NCBI GenBank assembly: GCA_037974665.1
Contig: CM075783.1
Location: 46,647,318-46,711,317 of the forward strand
Direction of reading: 5' to 3'
DNA length: 64,000 nucleotides
DNA from: Ehretia macrophylla
Lineage: Eukaryota > Streptophyta > Magnoliopsida > Boraginales > Ehretiaceae
This document shows positions 13,076-26,213 of this stretch, piece by piece. The notes under the pieces are model-generated. The model saw nothing but the letters and a program-made list of their open reading frames with translations, searched no databases and was not told where the DNA came from. How positions within the stretch are numbered: position 1 is the stretch's first letter; each line of letters starts with the position of its first letter. The position numbers and the translations under genes were made by a program.

Positions 13076-14640
13076 AGTTGGAGTTTGTTTATTGGGATTC
13101 CTCTAAGGTTATCTCCTATGCTTAGTATAAATGATTTTCTTTGGAGTTCTACATGATTATTCTTTGGAGCATCTTCTTAATATTTCCTTGTTGGGCATTC
13201 ATCGGGTATTTCTATATTGGTATTTCGTGGGAGACTTGGTTGGGATTTTAATCAACCTTTGGTGTTCTTTCTGTATTCTTATGGGGAACTTTGATTTGAA
13301 TCTATTTACAATGATCAGTTTTGCGTGAAGCATACTACTTTGGTATTCCTTGTGGACATTTCTCAGTGGACTTGGCAATCAGAATTTTATCGGACTTACT
13401 GCATAATATTATCTACAATATCTCCGCTCTAGTCTTTCCTGATATTTTATCGGCAATCGTGATTGGAATTCTTCAATAGTATATGATGCACCTGCACGAC
13501 ATTCCCTCTTATGCTTCTTGAACTATATATTTTGAAAGACTTCCTTGAAACCTCTGTAATATGATTGACTGGATTTCTTGTCTGGAGTCTTCCTGAGCAG
13601 TACTTGGGATTCTTGTTTAGACTATACTTCAGATTGTTTATTGGTATGTTCTCAGTACTTTTAGTTGGGATTCTATTATGGCATTCATGTCTAGTAAGAT
13701 ATTTATTTGAGGATCTATTTGGTTGTTCTCTGGAGCATTCTTTGGTTTTCTTAACGGGTGTTCTTTGGAGACTTTTGTTGGCACTTCTCGGTGGACTTGG
13801 TTATTGGAATCTCAATCGGACTTACTGTATGGTATTATCTAGAGTATGTGTGTCTTAGACTTTATTGGTGTGCTACTGGCATTCCTAATTGGAAAATTCT
13901 TCAATGGCATTCTTCAGGATCCTTAGTGGCCATTTATTTAGCATTTACTTATTGGGTAAACTTGGCTACATTCTTACCGGAGCATTGTTAGGGTATTTTT
14001 CTTGGCATTCCTCAGTTGGTTTGGTAATTGGAATTCCTATCGGACTTATGGTATAGCACTATTTATGGTATTCTTTGGAATTCTTAGTGGGCATTCTACT
14101 GGTATTTTCCTTGTTGGCACTATTGGAAGTCTTACACTTGGAATCTTGTTCAGAATTATTATCTTATATTGCTTACGGTATGCTGTGGAATACTTTAGGC
14201 TTCCTTGGTGGTAAGTTGTATAAAGTTTGCACTCGGCAAATGGCGATGAGGTCTTGGAGCTTTTTCTTATATGTGCTGCATCTACTTTGGCCATCCTTTG
14301 ACTTCCTTATTTGATACTTGTTGGACTTTTATAGAGGATTCGTATATAGAATATTCCTTCAGTATTCTTCTTGTTAATAATATGTGGAATTGGTAATATC
14401 TACAGTATCTTTTCCTTTAGTCTTTATTGGCATCTTCTCGGCACTTTTAGCGGGGAATTCTTTTATGATATTCTTGACCAGCGGAATTCTTATTTGGATT
14501 TCAAGATGGTATTGTCAATTAAGCCTTTATTTGGCCTTATTGCTTTGGAGTTTTTAGTCAGTACTATTGGGGGGTTCTTAGTAAGGTATTCTTCGAGCGT
14601 TCTTATTCAGTGTCTTGCTCAGCAACCGATGAAGATTAGT
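13076..14640 (+). repeat. B1 T-rich degenerate repeat filler
   Basis: About 1.55 kb where gag-pol should be, built from reshuffled words such as GGCATTCTT, GGTATTC, TTGGAATTC, GTGGACTTGG and ATCGGACTTA. Longer blocks recur, for example 13343-13480, 13740-13910 and 13990-14110 each have a GGACTTGG...TTGGAAT...ATCGGACTTA order. Short ORFs here (13565-13858, 13758-13991, 14371-14724) are strongly hydrophobic, as expected from T-rich codons, and match no family I know. I read this as non-coding tandem-like filler. Confidence 0.65.
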
Positions 14641-14670
14641 CAGAGTTGGATTTCGGTGGATGCAGAGTTC

Positions 14671-14724
14671 TATTGGAAGAAGAATTGTGAGGACGCAATT
14701 GTTTTAAGGGGGGGAAGGATGTGA
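14671..14724 (+). pseudogene. B1 pol C-terminal stub over the polypurine tract
   Basis: The last in-frame codons give NCEDAIVLRGGRM and then TGA. LRGG is encoded by the polypurine tract itself (14706-14719), and the stop falls inside the first bases of the LTR. The same ending is seen in D (NCVDAINLRG) and in the A elements. This indicates that B1 came from an autonomous element that lost its middle. Confidence 0.7.
14706..14719 (+). promoter_or_regulatory. B1 polypurine tract
   Basis: AAGGGGGGGAAGGA directly before the 3' LTR TGTGATAACC, the expected plus-strand primer for reverse transcription. Confidence 0.9.
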
Positions 14725-17358
14725 TAACCCGAACCCGGCATGCATTTAATGGTATTTAATTGCATTTAATTAAGTGACATCTTAAATGTTAACATTGAAT
14801 TATGTGTTTATTTTAGTTAAACATTCATTTGTAGCTTTATTTTCATAATTATGTTAATCGGTTTTATTTTTCTTGCACCTTAATGCTCGGTTTTCAATTA
14901 AATGAAAAGTAGCTCCAAGCCGGAGTAAATTTTCAACCATGATTACTCTTCAAAAATTATATTTTCTTGAATTCTTTGAGATTAATTGTTATTCTTTTAT
15001 TGTCGCAAAGTGCATTGCATTTCGAGAGCAATAGTTAGGGAGTGATTTCTAGTCCTCAGCAAATAATGAAAACTAGCATTTAGTGTTTTAATTTTAGTGT
15101 TTTAAGTTATATTTAATTAGAATTGGATTTATGTTAGTTGTTTTAGCTTTAAAATGCATAAAATAAGCTAGATTGACCAACTTAAGAGAGCTTTGACCAA
15201 GACCTTGACCATTTGACTTGTTGTCATCCTTTTAAATAAGCCTAAAATAGAAAACAAAACAACAAAAAATCAGAAAAAAAAGAGCAAGGGCTGGCCGAAA
15301 CCATAGGTGAAGAAAAAAAAACATTTCAACATCAAATCATCAAATCTTCGCGTGAGCTTGAACGGGGTGGTTTCCAAGGTATCCTACGAGGTTTTCCTAG
15401 CGTCTAGGAGCGTCTAAGGTGAGGGTTTCATGTTTATTTGTGCATTTGAAAGTTTTATGTATTAACTTTAATTTTTGGGTTTTATTCGTAGAATGTTATT
15501 TTGATCGTTTTGAGGCTTAAGAATGTTCCCTAGCAATCGTAGAACTTGTATTTATAGCTTTTTAACATTTTCTGCTGTTAAATATCGAAATTGAAATATA
15601 AATTGTTAATTGAATAGTAAATAGTGAATAGTAAACCCCCGTTTCGATGAAGTTGCTCCGTTACATGTTTTGTTGATGTAGGAAGGTGCTAGATATGCTA
15701 GAATGCCTAAATGTATGGTTTAATTGGATTGTGTAATAGAAAAACGGAGAAAAATGGCTTAGTGAAAGTTGGGGTCGTTTAGGTCAAGTTTGGCATTTTA
15801 TCGTTTTGCATGATGGCATTGTCTCAGGAGGTCATGGAAGCACTTTTGGTGTAGTTGTGACATTGGTTGGGTAATCGGTTGAGGTAGTTGTAGTTAAAAC
15901 GAGCAAAGGGGGAAATCAGGGCTTTGCGTGAATTCTAGGGTTAAGTGGGGTTTCAGGGTCTTTAGACGTGCCTTATGGTGACCTAGGAAAATTGGTGAAG
16001 TCGGTTTTCAAAACTCGTGGCTCATTTGAAAGTAGTAGTGTTTGAAAGTTGGGGTCATTTTTGTAATTTTGTGTGTTTTCATAGTATATTGCTTATAGAA
16101 TGATTATTTTGCCTATAGAATGCTTAAAATACCTATAGAATACTTATTATTGCTTGATAATGTTTGTTGGTGTTGTTCTTGTTACTTATTTGAGTGTAAA
16201 TGCTTGTTATCTTGTTTATCACCTTTGATCTGTATTGTTGTGCTATCGCTCGTTTATCGTCTTGTGTCGTGTCTTGCATTGCATAGTGTCAGGCGCGTGA
16301 GTGATGGGCCTCTCTGGGTAGTCTCGGGCTGCCAGTGTTGGTTGCTCTAGCTCCGTGTCCTATTCCCTTTTCTCGCTTGGGTTGCCTCCCAGGGAGATTT
16401 GGGTCGTAGAATTGATGGTTACTCCCGGGGTATTCCAAACTGAAGTTATAAGGCGGTTGCGTGCTTATTGTCATCGTTGTCAACATCAAGCTCGAGATTG
16501 ATGTATCGCTCGTGAAATGGTATATTGCTCGTATGAGTGAACCATAGCCTTCAGAGTGTGGTATAGCTTTGAATGGTTGTGTTAATGCTTTCTTGAATGT
16601 TTATTATATTGTCGTTTGTATTGAATACTTTCTTATTGACTTTATTGCTTAACTGTGTCTATTTGCATTGTACGACTTTCTTTCTCTCCACCTCGATATC
16701 TGTCTCGCCCTCAATGTGTATACGTGTTGTGTATATTCACTCCTCACCACCACATTTCAGGAAATGTCATGTTAGCTGGAAAGTTCGTGATTTCGTGAAA
16801 GTTCGTGCTTGAAGAGTTGTCTTGCGTGCTATGTGGCTTGAGTTGTCAAAGATGCAAAGATGTATGTTCATATGTTGTATGTATTTATTGTTAAAAGAAA
16901 TGTAATTTAAATCTAGCTAAGTAGTTGAGGTGAATTGATAAGCTAGTTTATGTAATCAGTTAGCATAGCTTAACTTCAAAGCATGTTTGTAATGTCCAGA
17001 GGAAAATAGTTAGAATGGCATGATAGTTTTTTTTATGCAATAGCTTAGTATGGTTTAATTGTCTAGTTTGAATGTACTTGTCAAAAATGAAAAGAGATAG
17101 GTTAGATTTTAAATTGAAAATGTATGTATACTTGCTGAGTTTAATTGTTGAGAATCGAGGCTCGGATGGCCTTGAGGAAGTTTTGTATGGTTGGACACGG
17201 TGTTGGTCCATTTATATGCTATTACAGGTTTTGCATTTTGCCTAGAAACAGGGGAGACTCTGTCCGTCTTTTCCTAAAATTTTGACCGGGTTTGGAATTG
17301 GGTTGTGAATAGAATGATTCATAGAACTCCCGGTCTCGAGAGGGATCGGGATGTTATA
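14720..17358 (+). repeat. B1 3' LTR (family B)
   Basis: 2,639 bp, opening TGTGATAACCCG and ending ATGTTATA (mutated from TGTTACA), followed by the target duplication GAAGA. It carries three 20-bp units (16089-16148), a weakened hairpin (16716-16738) and the CAAGGC-type hairpin near 17157-17175. Confidence 0.93.
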
Positions 17359-18144
17359 GAAGATCTTTCAAAGAAAATAGTTTTATTTCTTTAAGCCCAA
17401 AAGCTAAGCCCATGACCTATCATTCATATATCTTTGCATTCATACTATTTAAATTGCTATAATTGTGATTATTAGCTTATAGTATATAGAATGCTTAATG
17501 ATTTGATGAGATTATATTAACTCCCTACATGCAAACAAATATTAGATTTTCAAAAAACGGTAAAAGGAGTTTTATCGTAGTCCTCCGCCATCCTAGGATA
17601 TTTAATAAGACCTAAATAAATACATTCCTTCTTACCCAAAGGTAGAGGATATGTTTCAAAGTAAGTTTATTAAAATCGCTAGAATGAAACATAGAGATGT
17701 GGTTATCTTTCAAAATCTAACAACCAATTATAGCCACAAAGGCTTGAGGTTATTGATTCAATTTGTCAAATAACTAAGTGATGGCGGGTACAATCTAACT
17801 AGATCACCTAATCAATTATAACCACAAAGGTTTGAGATCAAGTGATTTAGAGACTAAAGTAGACCATACCCTATTTAGAGAAATAGATAACAAAGCATTG
17901 TTGACCCTTGGTACTTGTATTTCAATTATAACCACAAAGGTTTGAGGAATACATGGGATCAATGGAACTTGGTCATCTCACTTAGAGTATTCTCATATAT
18001 TCATGTTTTCTCATTAAGGGAGTATGAGATTTAAAACAAATAGTAGGAGTAGCTATTTTATCTTGCAATTTAATAGCTTTTTATATATTCTTGTTAGCCT
18101 CCAATCTTTCTTTCTTTTATATTTATTTTTTCTGCAGTTTATTT
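17359..18144 (+). mobile_element. Copia-1 leader, part 2, with triplicated motif
   Basis: Continues the Copia-1 leader after B1 and ends at the gag ATG. It contains CAATTATARCCACAAAGG followed by YTTGAG three times (17725-17749, 17813-17836, 17923-17947), spaced by about 88 and 110 bases. The Copia-2 leader has the same three copies. GTCCTCCGCCATCCTAG at 17579 is also shared with Copia-2 (53023). Confidence 0.75.
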
Positions 18145-18244
18145 ATGGCTTCATTCATAAATCCTATCTTGTCCATCCTTAATTATGATTATTTAATTGG
18201 ACCAAACTTTAAGAAATAGTACAAAAGTTTAAGGGTAGTCCTCT
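18145..18244 (+). pseudogene. Copia-1 gag, N-terminal piece
   Basis: ATG at 18145 after an A/T-rich leader opens MASFINPILSIL, the usual start of plant copia gag (compare MASISNPIARIL in Copia-2). A TAG at 18217 stands where copia gag normally has a tryptophan. Solo LTR A2 cuts the frame at 18244, and the gag sequence resumes at 20822. Capsid protein of the virus-like particle in an intact element; here it is dead. Confidence 0.72.
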
Positions 18245-20821
18245 TGCCACGCCCCAACTCGACTCCACTTATGATCAGTCAGGACGCAAAAGAATTTCGG
18301 CAATATAACGTCTGTAATATGGACATCAGGGCTTTAAACCAACCCTTTATAACATCTCACAACCAACTTCAAACTTCAATAACAACTCCACAACTATCAT
18401 CAAATTCAATACATCCAACACCATATATTAAACAACCATACAACATACCAACCACAAGTCATATGTCATTGTTTCAACTACATACCACAAGCTATACAAT
18501 ACATTTGCAAAATATATTATAAACTAGTCTAGCAACCTAATCATATTCAAAAGGAAGACTACTAAACTAGTATTATATAAATCATTATCTTTGAGTAAGT
18601 TATACAATACAACATACTATAAAAGCTAAGACAAAAACACGGAGCACACCAACATAACTCATGGATAAGACTCCGACACATAAGACTCCTCCACAGAAAG
18701 CACAAACTCAGCTTCTTGAGGGACGTACCCAAAGTCTGGCTCAGTTACATGTGATGACAATAAACAAATGGGGGTGAGCTTATATATAACAAAGCTCAGT
18801 GAGGATTCGAAAGATGTTTTGAAAACCTTTACTTTACCACTTGGGAAATCATCCTATGAGCAATAATACACATTAAACATCAATAACACTAACATTTCAC
18901 TTCAAGCCACATAAATAACCATCCAGTTGAGAAAGGATACACTAGTTAGTGTAGCTCTATACGCCATCACGATCTCAACCAACTTCTTGTAACTCCCATA
19001 ATACATGACCGAGGTACCTCATCTAGCCCCTCCCTCCATGGCATCTCCGCCCATGCGAGCTGGGGGTAGTCTACAATAGTCATGCCGTTATCAACCCGAC
19101 AGCCCGATGCTGCCCGAAAGGTGGCACACACTATCAAGACTCATGACTATAATAATAAACATCTCATATTCTGGAAAGACAACAAAGTAGGTTGTTCTCC
19201 AGGCCATCATCAATCCTCAATCAGTTAATAATATTTCAATCAACATAACATCAATTAAACAACTAAGACAACAAAGTTTGATGACAAAGTTAGCCACCCA
19301 ACTTAACACACATATCAACATATATTCAATCCCGAACCTACTCTACAACAATTCAAGAAACAACTACACAAACACTACCAAACACCTAAAGACAACATTT
19401 AAACATTTTAAAGAAAGACTACACAAACTTCTAAAATTTATAACTTACAATCTAGACATCCAATAACCTCCATACCACTTCCTATCACTCAACCATCAAT
19501 GCAAGTACATTAGCCCCCTCTTAAACCAACCAAAAGCCACCTAAAACAAGACCAACAAGTCCAAAAATGGCAATGCACCATGGCTGGAATTTTTTACTTT
19601 TCCCACGGCTATCAAATTGAAAATTTGGCATTACAACATTACTACACAATAAATAATGAGTCTATAGAAGCAACTACAATTCGATTTCAACTACTACAAC
19701 TATAATTATTCAAGAAATGAGCTTTATTATCAATTAAACACCCAAAAAATAAAAATACATGTTACAACCGTTTAAAATTGCTATAAACTCACCAAATTAG
19801 TCTACAACTCCTAACTAGCAATAATCTGAAGTCAATTTAACAAAAAAACAACTAAATATTCAATATTAAAAATTTGACATAAGCTTTAAAATTATAATCT
19901 AGTTTTTCCCTCACCTTTGATGCAAACTAAGGCTAGAAATGAGTAGAGCATGAGTAGAATATGCAAAATCAACCTTTGAACGGAAGCAAACGGACTTGAA
20001 TCAAGATTTTTCTTCAAAATTTGCTTCAAAATCATGAAAATACTATTCCCCTTCATCCCCAAAACCCACGGCTGCAATGTGTGTGTAATTGTCGTGTTTT
20101 TCTTTGTTTTAATGTGTGTAGTCACCTTATAAGCAAAAGTCAAAGCTAGGCATCATGGTCAAAGTTGATAACTTAGTCATTTTAGTTGTTCTTGGCCAAG
20201 AATAGCAATATAAATACTATCTAACTTATACTATATTTTGTAGGACTATTTTTTTTTGTTGACAATATTTATATATAAGCATATATATACATACAATTAA
20301 TTTACAATGCATATTTTTGCAAAAGAAGATGAAAAGTCATATTAATTAATTTTCAAATGTCTTTTAAATGCATTTTTCAATTGTGCAATTCTAGAAATAT
20401 TTAAGATGATATATAATTTATATTTAATATATACTAGGTCAACGAAAGTCAATGCAAGAATCGAGTTTAGCAGAAATCACTATTTGGCTCAAAAACGCTA
20501 CTTTCCGCCTAAAAAGTCTATTTAAATTTCTATTTCGTTTCATAATCATTTTTTATCAAATACGGGTCTATTAATATCCGAGGAATAAGTTTTAAAATGT
20601 TTAAAAGACTAGTTTCAAAATTATAGCAGACGTGTTTCAAAAACACTATTCATAAAACTTGATGATAAAATTTTCAATGCAGATTTTTATAAAAATTTCA
20701 TGAATGCTCACATAGCATGTAATAGGAGTAATAATCACATAACTATCACATTTTAATTCAAATAACATATAAACAAGTCAAAACACATAATTGCAAATAA
20801 GAGAAAATTTGGGGTCTTATA
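18245..20821 (-). repeat. A2 solo LTR (divergent family A)
   Basis: 2,577 bp from TGCCACGCCCC to GGGGTCTTATA. Both ends are mutated from the family A termini. It is flanked by CCTCT and CCTCC, a target duplication with one change, which suggests age. No primer site or coding region follows, so it is a solo LTR. The hairpin at 18776-18797 has a perfect GAGCTT/AAGCTC stem. It inserted in the Copia-1 gag. Confidence 0.88.
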
Positions 20822-21480
20822 CCTCCATTTTGAGAGAATTGAGTATATTCTGGATGTCCTGACATTTGCTCCTATAGATGTGACTGCCTCTAAGACTGAC
20901 AAGATCACGTACTATAAGTAGGTCCAGGATGACATAAGGTCTAGGGGATACATTATTTCATCAATGAGAGATGATCTGCGTCAATTCTATGAGGGGCTTC
21001 CTCATTCTGTAGATATCATTCGTTCATTGGAGGAATCCTTTGGCGAGCGCAGTCAGTCTATGAGATTCCAGTTAACCCGTGAGCTTTTTAGTATAAGACT
21101 TGAAGAGGGTGGTGACGTGAGCCAACACTGCCTCAGGATGATTTACTTGATAACTCAACTGGAGGTATTTGGTCTCGTCATGGACCCCCGACTTTAGGTG
21201 GACTTGATCTTGCAGTCTCTTCCATCATCCTACTCTCCGTTGGTATTGGAATTACATGTGCATAGAATTAAGGTCACACTAAATGAGTTGCTAGATGTTC
21301 TGACTAGTTAGCAGAATCTTGATTTGGGTACAACACTTGATCCCTATGTTGAGTCCTCTTCTTCTATGGCTGAGCCCAGCCGAAACAGAAACATTAGAAG
21401 AAGGAGGAGGATGAGACATAGGAGGATCCGACTTGTAGCATTCTTACCAAGGGATCTCTCATTAGGAAGGGATTGAGTAG
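20822..21480 (+). pseudogene. Copia-1 gag, main piece
   Basis: One frame from 20823 reads ...EYILDVLTFAPID, then TAG at 20919. After that a long open stretch contains FGERSQSMRFQLTRELFSIR, HCLRMIYLITQLE and VDLILQSLPSSYSPL, the typical conserved core of copia gag (UBN2/retrotran_gag_2 type). Further stops at 21196 and 21307 break it. It ends in arginine-rich sequence without a visible CCHC knuckle. Function in the parent: nucleocapsid/capsid. Confident as copia gag, clearly non-functional. Confidence 0.82.
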
Positions 21481-22612
21481 TAAACTCCATTTTTGCATGA
21501 TTTAGTTGTTTTGGATCGGCTTGGTATGCGATCCCAATTTTGAAAAATGTTTATAAATGTTTGGGTTAGTTTGAATATTTCTTTAGATATAGTAGTGACT
21601 ATTATCAATCTTTTCTTACTATGGGTAATTTTGAAATTGATCCTTTGTAAGAAATGACTGGCATTTTGTATATCTTTCATTATAGTAATGAAATGGTCGG
21701 AATGCATATCGGGAGAAAGAATGTCTTCAAACTCGAACATTTATATTATAATTAGCATTTAATGAAATGGCTAAATACTAAATCATACTTATAATGTCTT
21801 GAACTTTGAAATAGTCAAGAGTTAAAGACTTGAATTCTTTTATATGTCTATTCAAATGAGTTTGATAGATTAATTATTCCTTTTGACAAAAGAGTTTATT
21901 CAAAATAAATAATTAAAAGAAATAGAGCTTATGATTCTATGGTTGAATAGAATTTAAACTCCTTCATGCATAGTTTCTTTAAAGAAATGTAACTATGATG
22001 AAATGGATAACGAGAGTATTAGAATGAAAAGATAGAGATCATTTTCATTAATAAATGAAGGTGATATCTAAATTTATAAGAAAAGTCAGTGGGAGTTCAT
22101 GCCCTTAACAAGTCTTGTGAATTTATGATATCTTCATTCTCTAAGGTCCAACCGAATTCTGTATCATGATGCATATCTTGGGTATACCGATTATGTCTTG
22201 TTGTATCATGTCTATGAAGCACAAAGATATGATTGATAGTTTTCTCACTGCCCGTACACCTAGTCACGTTCTTAAAGTTTTCTTTAAGATGGAGGAATCT
22301 AATAAATTTTGGTCTCTAGTTTTAATGACAGGGTATCCGTATTTTCTTGTAGATTTCCTTCTCACAATTAAGGAAAGGTTGCGAATGATTTTTGCACCTA
22401 ATCCTTTCGTTGTGTGCATTCTCCTTTAATGCAATGACAATTACTTGGCACGATATGATGTAATGAGTTACATGATTGATATCAGAGAGAATACATATAA
22501 GTTCTATTGATCTTATTGTTTTAATGATCTTTATATGAACCTTAACCTTGAATTTTAAGGTTTGTGGATATAGTGAAGTTCTTAGTGAAGAATTCACTAA
22601 AAATAATAAAAT
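21481..22612 (+). mobile_element. Degenerate Copia-1 internal sequence
   Basis: AT-rich sequence between the gag relic and the C2 junction. No integrase, reverse transcriptase or RNase H motif can be read in any frame, and several kilobases of a normal copia pol are missing. The assignment to Copia-1 is by position only. Confidence 0.45.
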
Positions 22613-22632
22613 TATATATATATATATATATA
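22613..22632. repeat. (TA)10 microsatellite
   Basis: Ten uninterrupted TA units exactly at the truncated left end of LTR C2. It may mark the breakpoint of the deletion that removed the first 0.3 kb of C2. Confidence 0.9.
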
Positions 22633-23296
22633 TCATGCCACTCCATGATAGCCTTTAAACATTCTTAGAAATTAAAACAACCATTCAACCAGTCATTCAC
22701 CCCCAAGCGTGCAAAGTAGCTAAGAGCATAAATATAAGTTATTACAGGCCATTGTTGCACATCTTCTACTATAATCATCTAGCTTCCAACTTACATCTAC
22801 ACCAAAATATACATAAGCACTTAGGCTACAAAATAGGACATAAAGTAGAACAAACGAGATCTCCACATAACAACAAGAACCATAAATCCACCTCAAGCAA
22901 TTAGACACTGCAACTAAGGTAATTGATCAATCTGGATCTCCTGTTCTTCACCCTCAACCAAATCAAGCTGGGGTTCAACCACCGCGTCTCCTGAAACATG
23001 TTAGCGAGGTATGAGCAACCACAATTGCCCAATGAGGGATAAAGACTACCCGGGACGTGCAATGAAACAATTATAACAGTTAAGCAAGAAAGGCAAGTGA
23101 AGTACATTTGAACAGTAAATAACCACACATATCAAAGGATACAATACACTCAACCCCAAACACTCCAGAATTCTTTTGTCTTCGATCACGTACCACGAGC
23201 CACAAACCACGAGCACTGTGCCGGCAAATCCCCAAACACTCTAGTGGGTGTACTCCGGATGTACCGCGATAATCCTACGACCCAGTATCCCCTGGC

Positions 23297-25572
23297 TGTC
23301 ACGCCCCGACCTAACCCCGCAAAAGGCCAAGCCCAGACCCGACACACGGACGGAGTCTCCTCTGTACCGTGGACGTTCTGAAAACCCTAAAAATCAACAT
23401 AGTACATACGAAAGCCATAAAACAATTAAAACAAGCCGACTTTCCTTCAAATCATACATCCTCTTATTAACCAACTTCCCAAACCAAAATGCCATGCATA
23501 CTACACAAGTATTTATGCCACTAAACATTTAACCATTAGTATGCAATTCTTTACTAGTCATAAGAGTACAACTTTACAACTTTACAACCTTTACAATAAA
23601 ACCATTAAGGTCTCAAAATAGAACTACATACATGGCTGTAAGCCTCAAAATAAAGCGACTACCAAGCATTAAACACATCAAGCATGGCTCGCACAAAAGT
23701 ATGGCAACCAACCACCAGCAAAGCAAAGAAGTGCTATCACGGAAATACCTCCACCTGCTCTTCCTCCTCTATTACCTCAATAGGGTCTGCTTCAACTACT
23801 CCTGTAAAATATAGTAAAGAAAGGAATGAGCAAAAACTATTGCTCAGCGAGGGCAATTGGTCTCAAGGACGGAGATGAGAGGAGTATGCAATGCAATTAG
23901 CCAAACAATTCATACAAATATCATATAGAGATACAACAAGCCATCAACAAAGCAAGGCAAGTATTTAAAACTGTAAACACTCATTCAAAGGATACGGTAC
24001 TCTTTTCACGAGCAACTTTCAATCATGAATTCGATGACGATGCGCCGGCCCAAACCACCTTATAACACTAGTTTGGAATACCCTGGAAGTATCCATCAAT
24101 CTACGACCCAAATCTCCCTGGGAGGCAACCCAAGCGAGAAAAGGGAATAGCTACGGAGCTAGAGCAACCAACACTGGCAACCTGAGGCTACCCAGAGAGG
24201 CCCATCACTCACGCGCTGGACACTATGCAATTCAAGACTCGATACAAGGCGATAAATGAGCAATAAAGCCACACGTGGGAGAATAACAAAGTAGGTTACT
24301 CTCGCACGCAATAGCAACAGTTGATAAGCATTTCAATCAAATTCAATTCAAACAAGTATATCAAGCCACCCTAAGCATTCTATAGGCATAAAATCAAGAA
24401 AACAAGCAAAATCACAAATCGACCCCAACTATCAAAACACTACCATTTCCAAACGAGCCACGAGTTCTGGAAACCGACTTCGCCAATCCTCCTAGGTCAC
24501 CATAAGGCACGTCTAAAGACCCCGAAACCCTACTTTACCTTAGAATTCACGCAAAGCCTCGATTTCCCCCTTTGCTCGTTTGAACTACAACTATACCAAC
24601 CAAACACCCAACCAACGCCATAATTGTACCAAAAGTGCTTCCATGGCCTCCCGAAACAATGCCAACACGCAAAACGAGAAAACGCCAAACTCGACCTAAC
24701 GGCCCCGACTTTTACCAAGGCATATTTCTCGATTTTTTCATTACGCAACCCAAACAAACCATGCATTTAGGCATTCTAGCATACCTAGCACATTTCTACA
24801 TCAACGGATAGTATAACAGCGTAACTTCATCGTTAAAAGGGTTTACTATTCATAAAACACTATTCAATTGACATTTTAAGTTGCAATCTCAACATTTAAC
24901 CGCAGAAAATGTTAAAAAGCTATAAATACACGTTCTACAATTGCCAAGGAACATTCTAGAAGCATCAAAATGCTTTAAACAACAATCTACGGATAAATCT
25001 CAAAAATCACAAAGTTGACATACATAACATTTAAATGCGCAAATAACGTGCTTCCCTCACCTTAGGCACTACTAGTCGCTAGGAAAACAACGCTGGACAC
25101 CTCGGAAATCACCCCGCACGAGCTCACGCGAAGATTTGAAGATTTGAAAGGTTGAATTTTTTTTTCTTTTCTTTTCTTGGTTTCGGCCTGCTCTATGGTG
25201 AATTTCAGCTTTGTTGTTTTATTTTCCTTATTAATTTATGCTATATTAAAAGATGACATGAAGTCAATTGGTCAAAATTGGTCAACAACTTAAAATTTGG
25301 TCAAATTAGCCTTATTTTGTGCATTTTAAAGCCATATTAACTAAGGAAAAATTAATTATAGCTAACAACAATTAAAATATAAAATTTAAGTCATCTAAAT
25401 ACCAGTTTCACTATTTGCTGAGGACTAGAAACCGTTCTCTATCTATCGCTCTCGATATGCAATGCACGTTGCGACAGCAAAGAAGTAACAATTAAATCTC
25501 AAAGAATCTAAGAAAATATAATTTTCAAAATAATAAACAAGAAATTTTCACATTCCGGGTTCGGGTATTACA
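23297..25572 (-). repeat. B2 solo LTR (divergent family B)
   Basis: 2,276 bp from TGTCACGCCCCGACC to CGGGTATTACA, flanked by CTGGC on both sides (23292-23296, 25573-25577). On the minus strand it opens TGTAATACCCGAACCCGG, close to B1. It lacks the 20-bp array expansion. Its hairpin (23828-23845) has a perfect GAGCAA/TTGCTC stem. It inserted in C2. Confidence 0.9.
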
Positions 25573-26213
25573 CTGGCAATCTTCGGACCAGGCGAGTGAG
25601 GGAATAGGGCACGGAGATCGATTATGTACTGGCAAGCCCGCTGCCGCCCAGCCGATATTCAACTCATCCACCCCTGACACTATGGTTGCGCAACCACTAT
25701 GCAATGCACTTAACAATCGCATTATAATATCAATAATAGAAGCAACAACACATGGGAGGAACAACAAAGTAGGTTGTCCTCAAAACAGTTAGAATAGAAG
25801 TATTATCATAAGCAACTAAACAGATTACAAAGGGGCATTTACAAAACTCACTTAGAACTATTTCAAAAGCTCAAGAATGTCTTAAAAACACATTTAAATA
25901 CTCAAGGAGTCTTTACAAGGCCTTAGAAGCCTGAGACAATCGAATTCCTACTTTAACCCCTTTGTAATTCAACCCGTTTTCCTTCCAAACTCATACCATT
26001 GTTCTAGATTCGTGAGTGGTCCATTCCATACTCTTAATTAACCCATTAGACACCCTTAAGACCCTTGAGGTTGCCTGATTACCCACGTTTAGGACAAAAG
26101 CCCCAATTTTCCCCTATTGACTTGTACTACATGTACCTCAACCAAGACCCAACTAGAAGCTAGAAAAGCATTTTTAGAGTCTACTTAGCCTAGGAATACC
26201 AAATGTGAAGACC

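Larger units (their letters stand above)
9858..17358 (+). mobile_element. B1: two-LTR non-autonomous gypsy element
   Basis: A structurally complete element of 7.5 kb with LTRs at 9858-12497 and 14720-17358, a primer site, a polypurine tract and a perfect GAAGA duplication (9853-9857, 17359-17363). The 2.2-kb internal region has no protease, reverse transcriptase or integrase. It keeps a decayed gag start and the last codons of pol, with T-rich repetitive filler between them. This is the layout of a large retrotransposon derivative (LARD) that would need enzymes from a relative. Confidence 0.92.

Noticed and set aside
13565..14724. Hydrophobic ORFs in B1 that look like membrane proteins
   Set aside because: They overlap one another in different frames within a T-rich repeat tract; hydrophobic residues follow from T-rich codons. 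Only the last 13 codons (pol stub) have an independent explanation.
17725..17947. CRISPR-like array of a ~24-base repeat
   Set aside because: Only three imperfect repeats with unequal spacers, in a plant retrotransposon leader with no cas genes.
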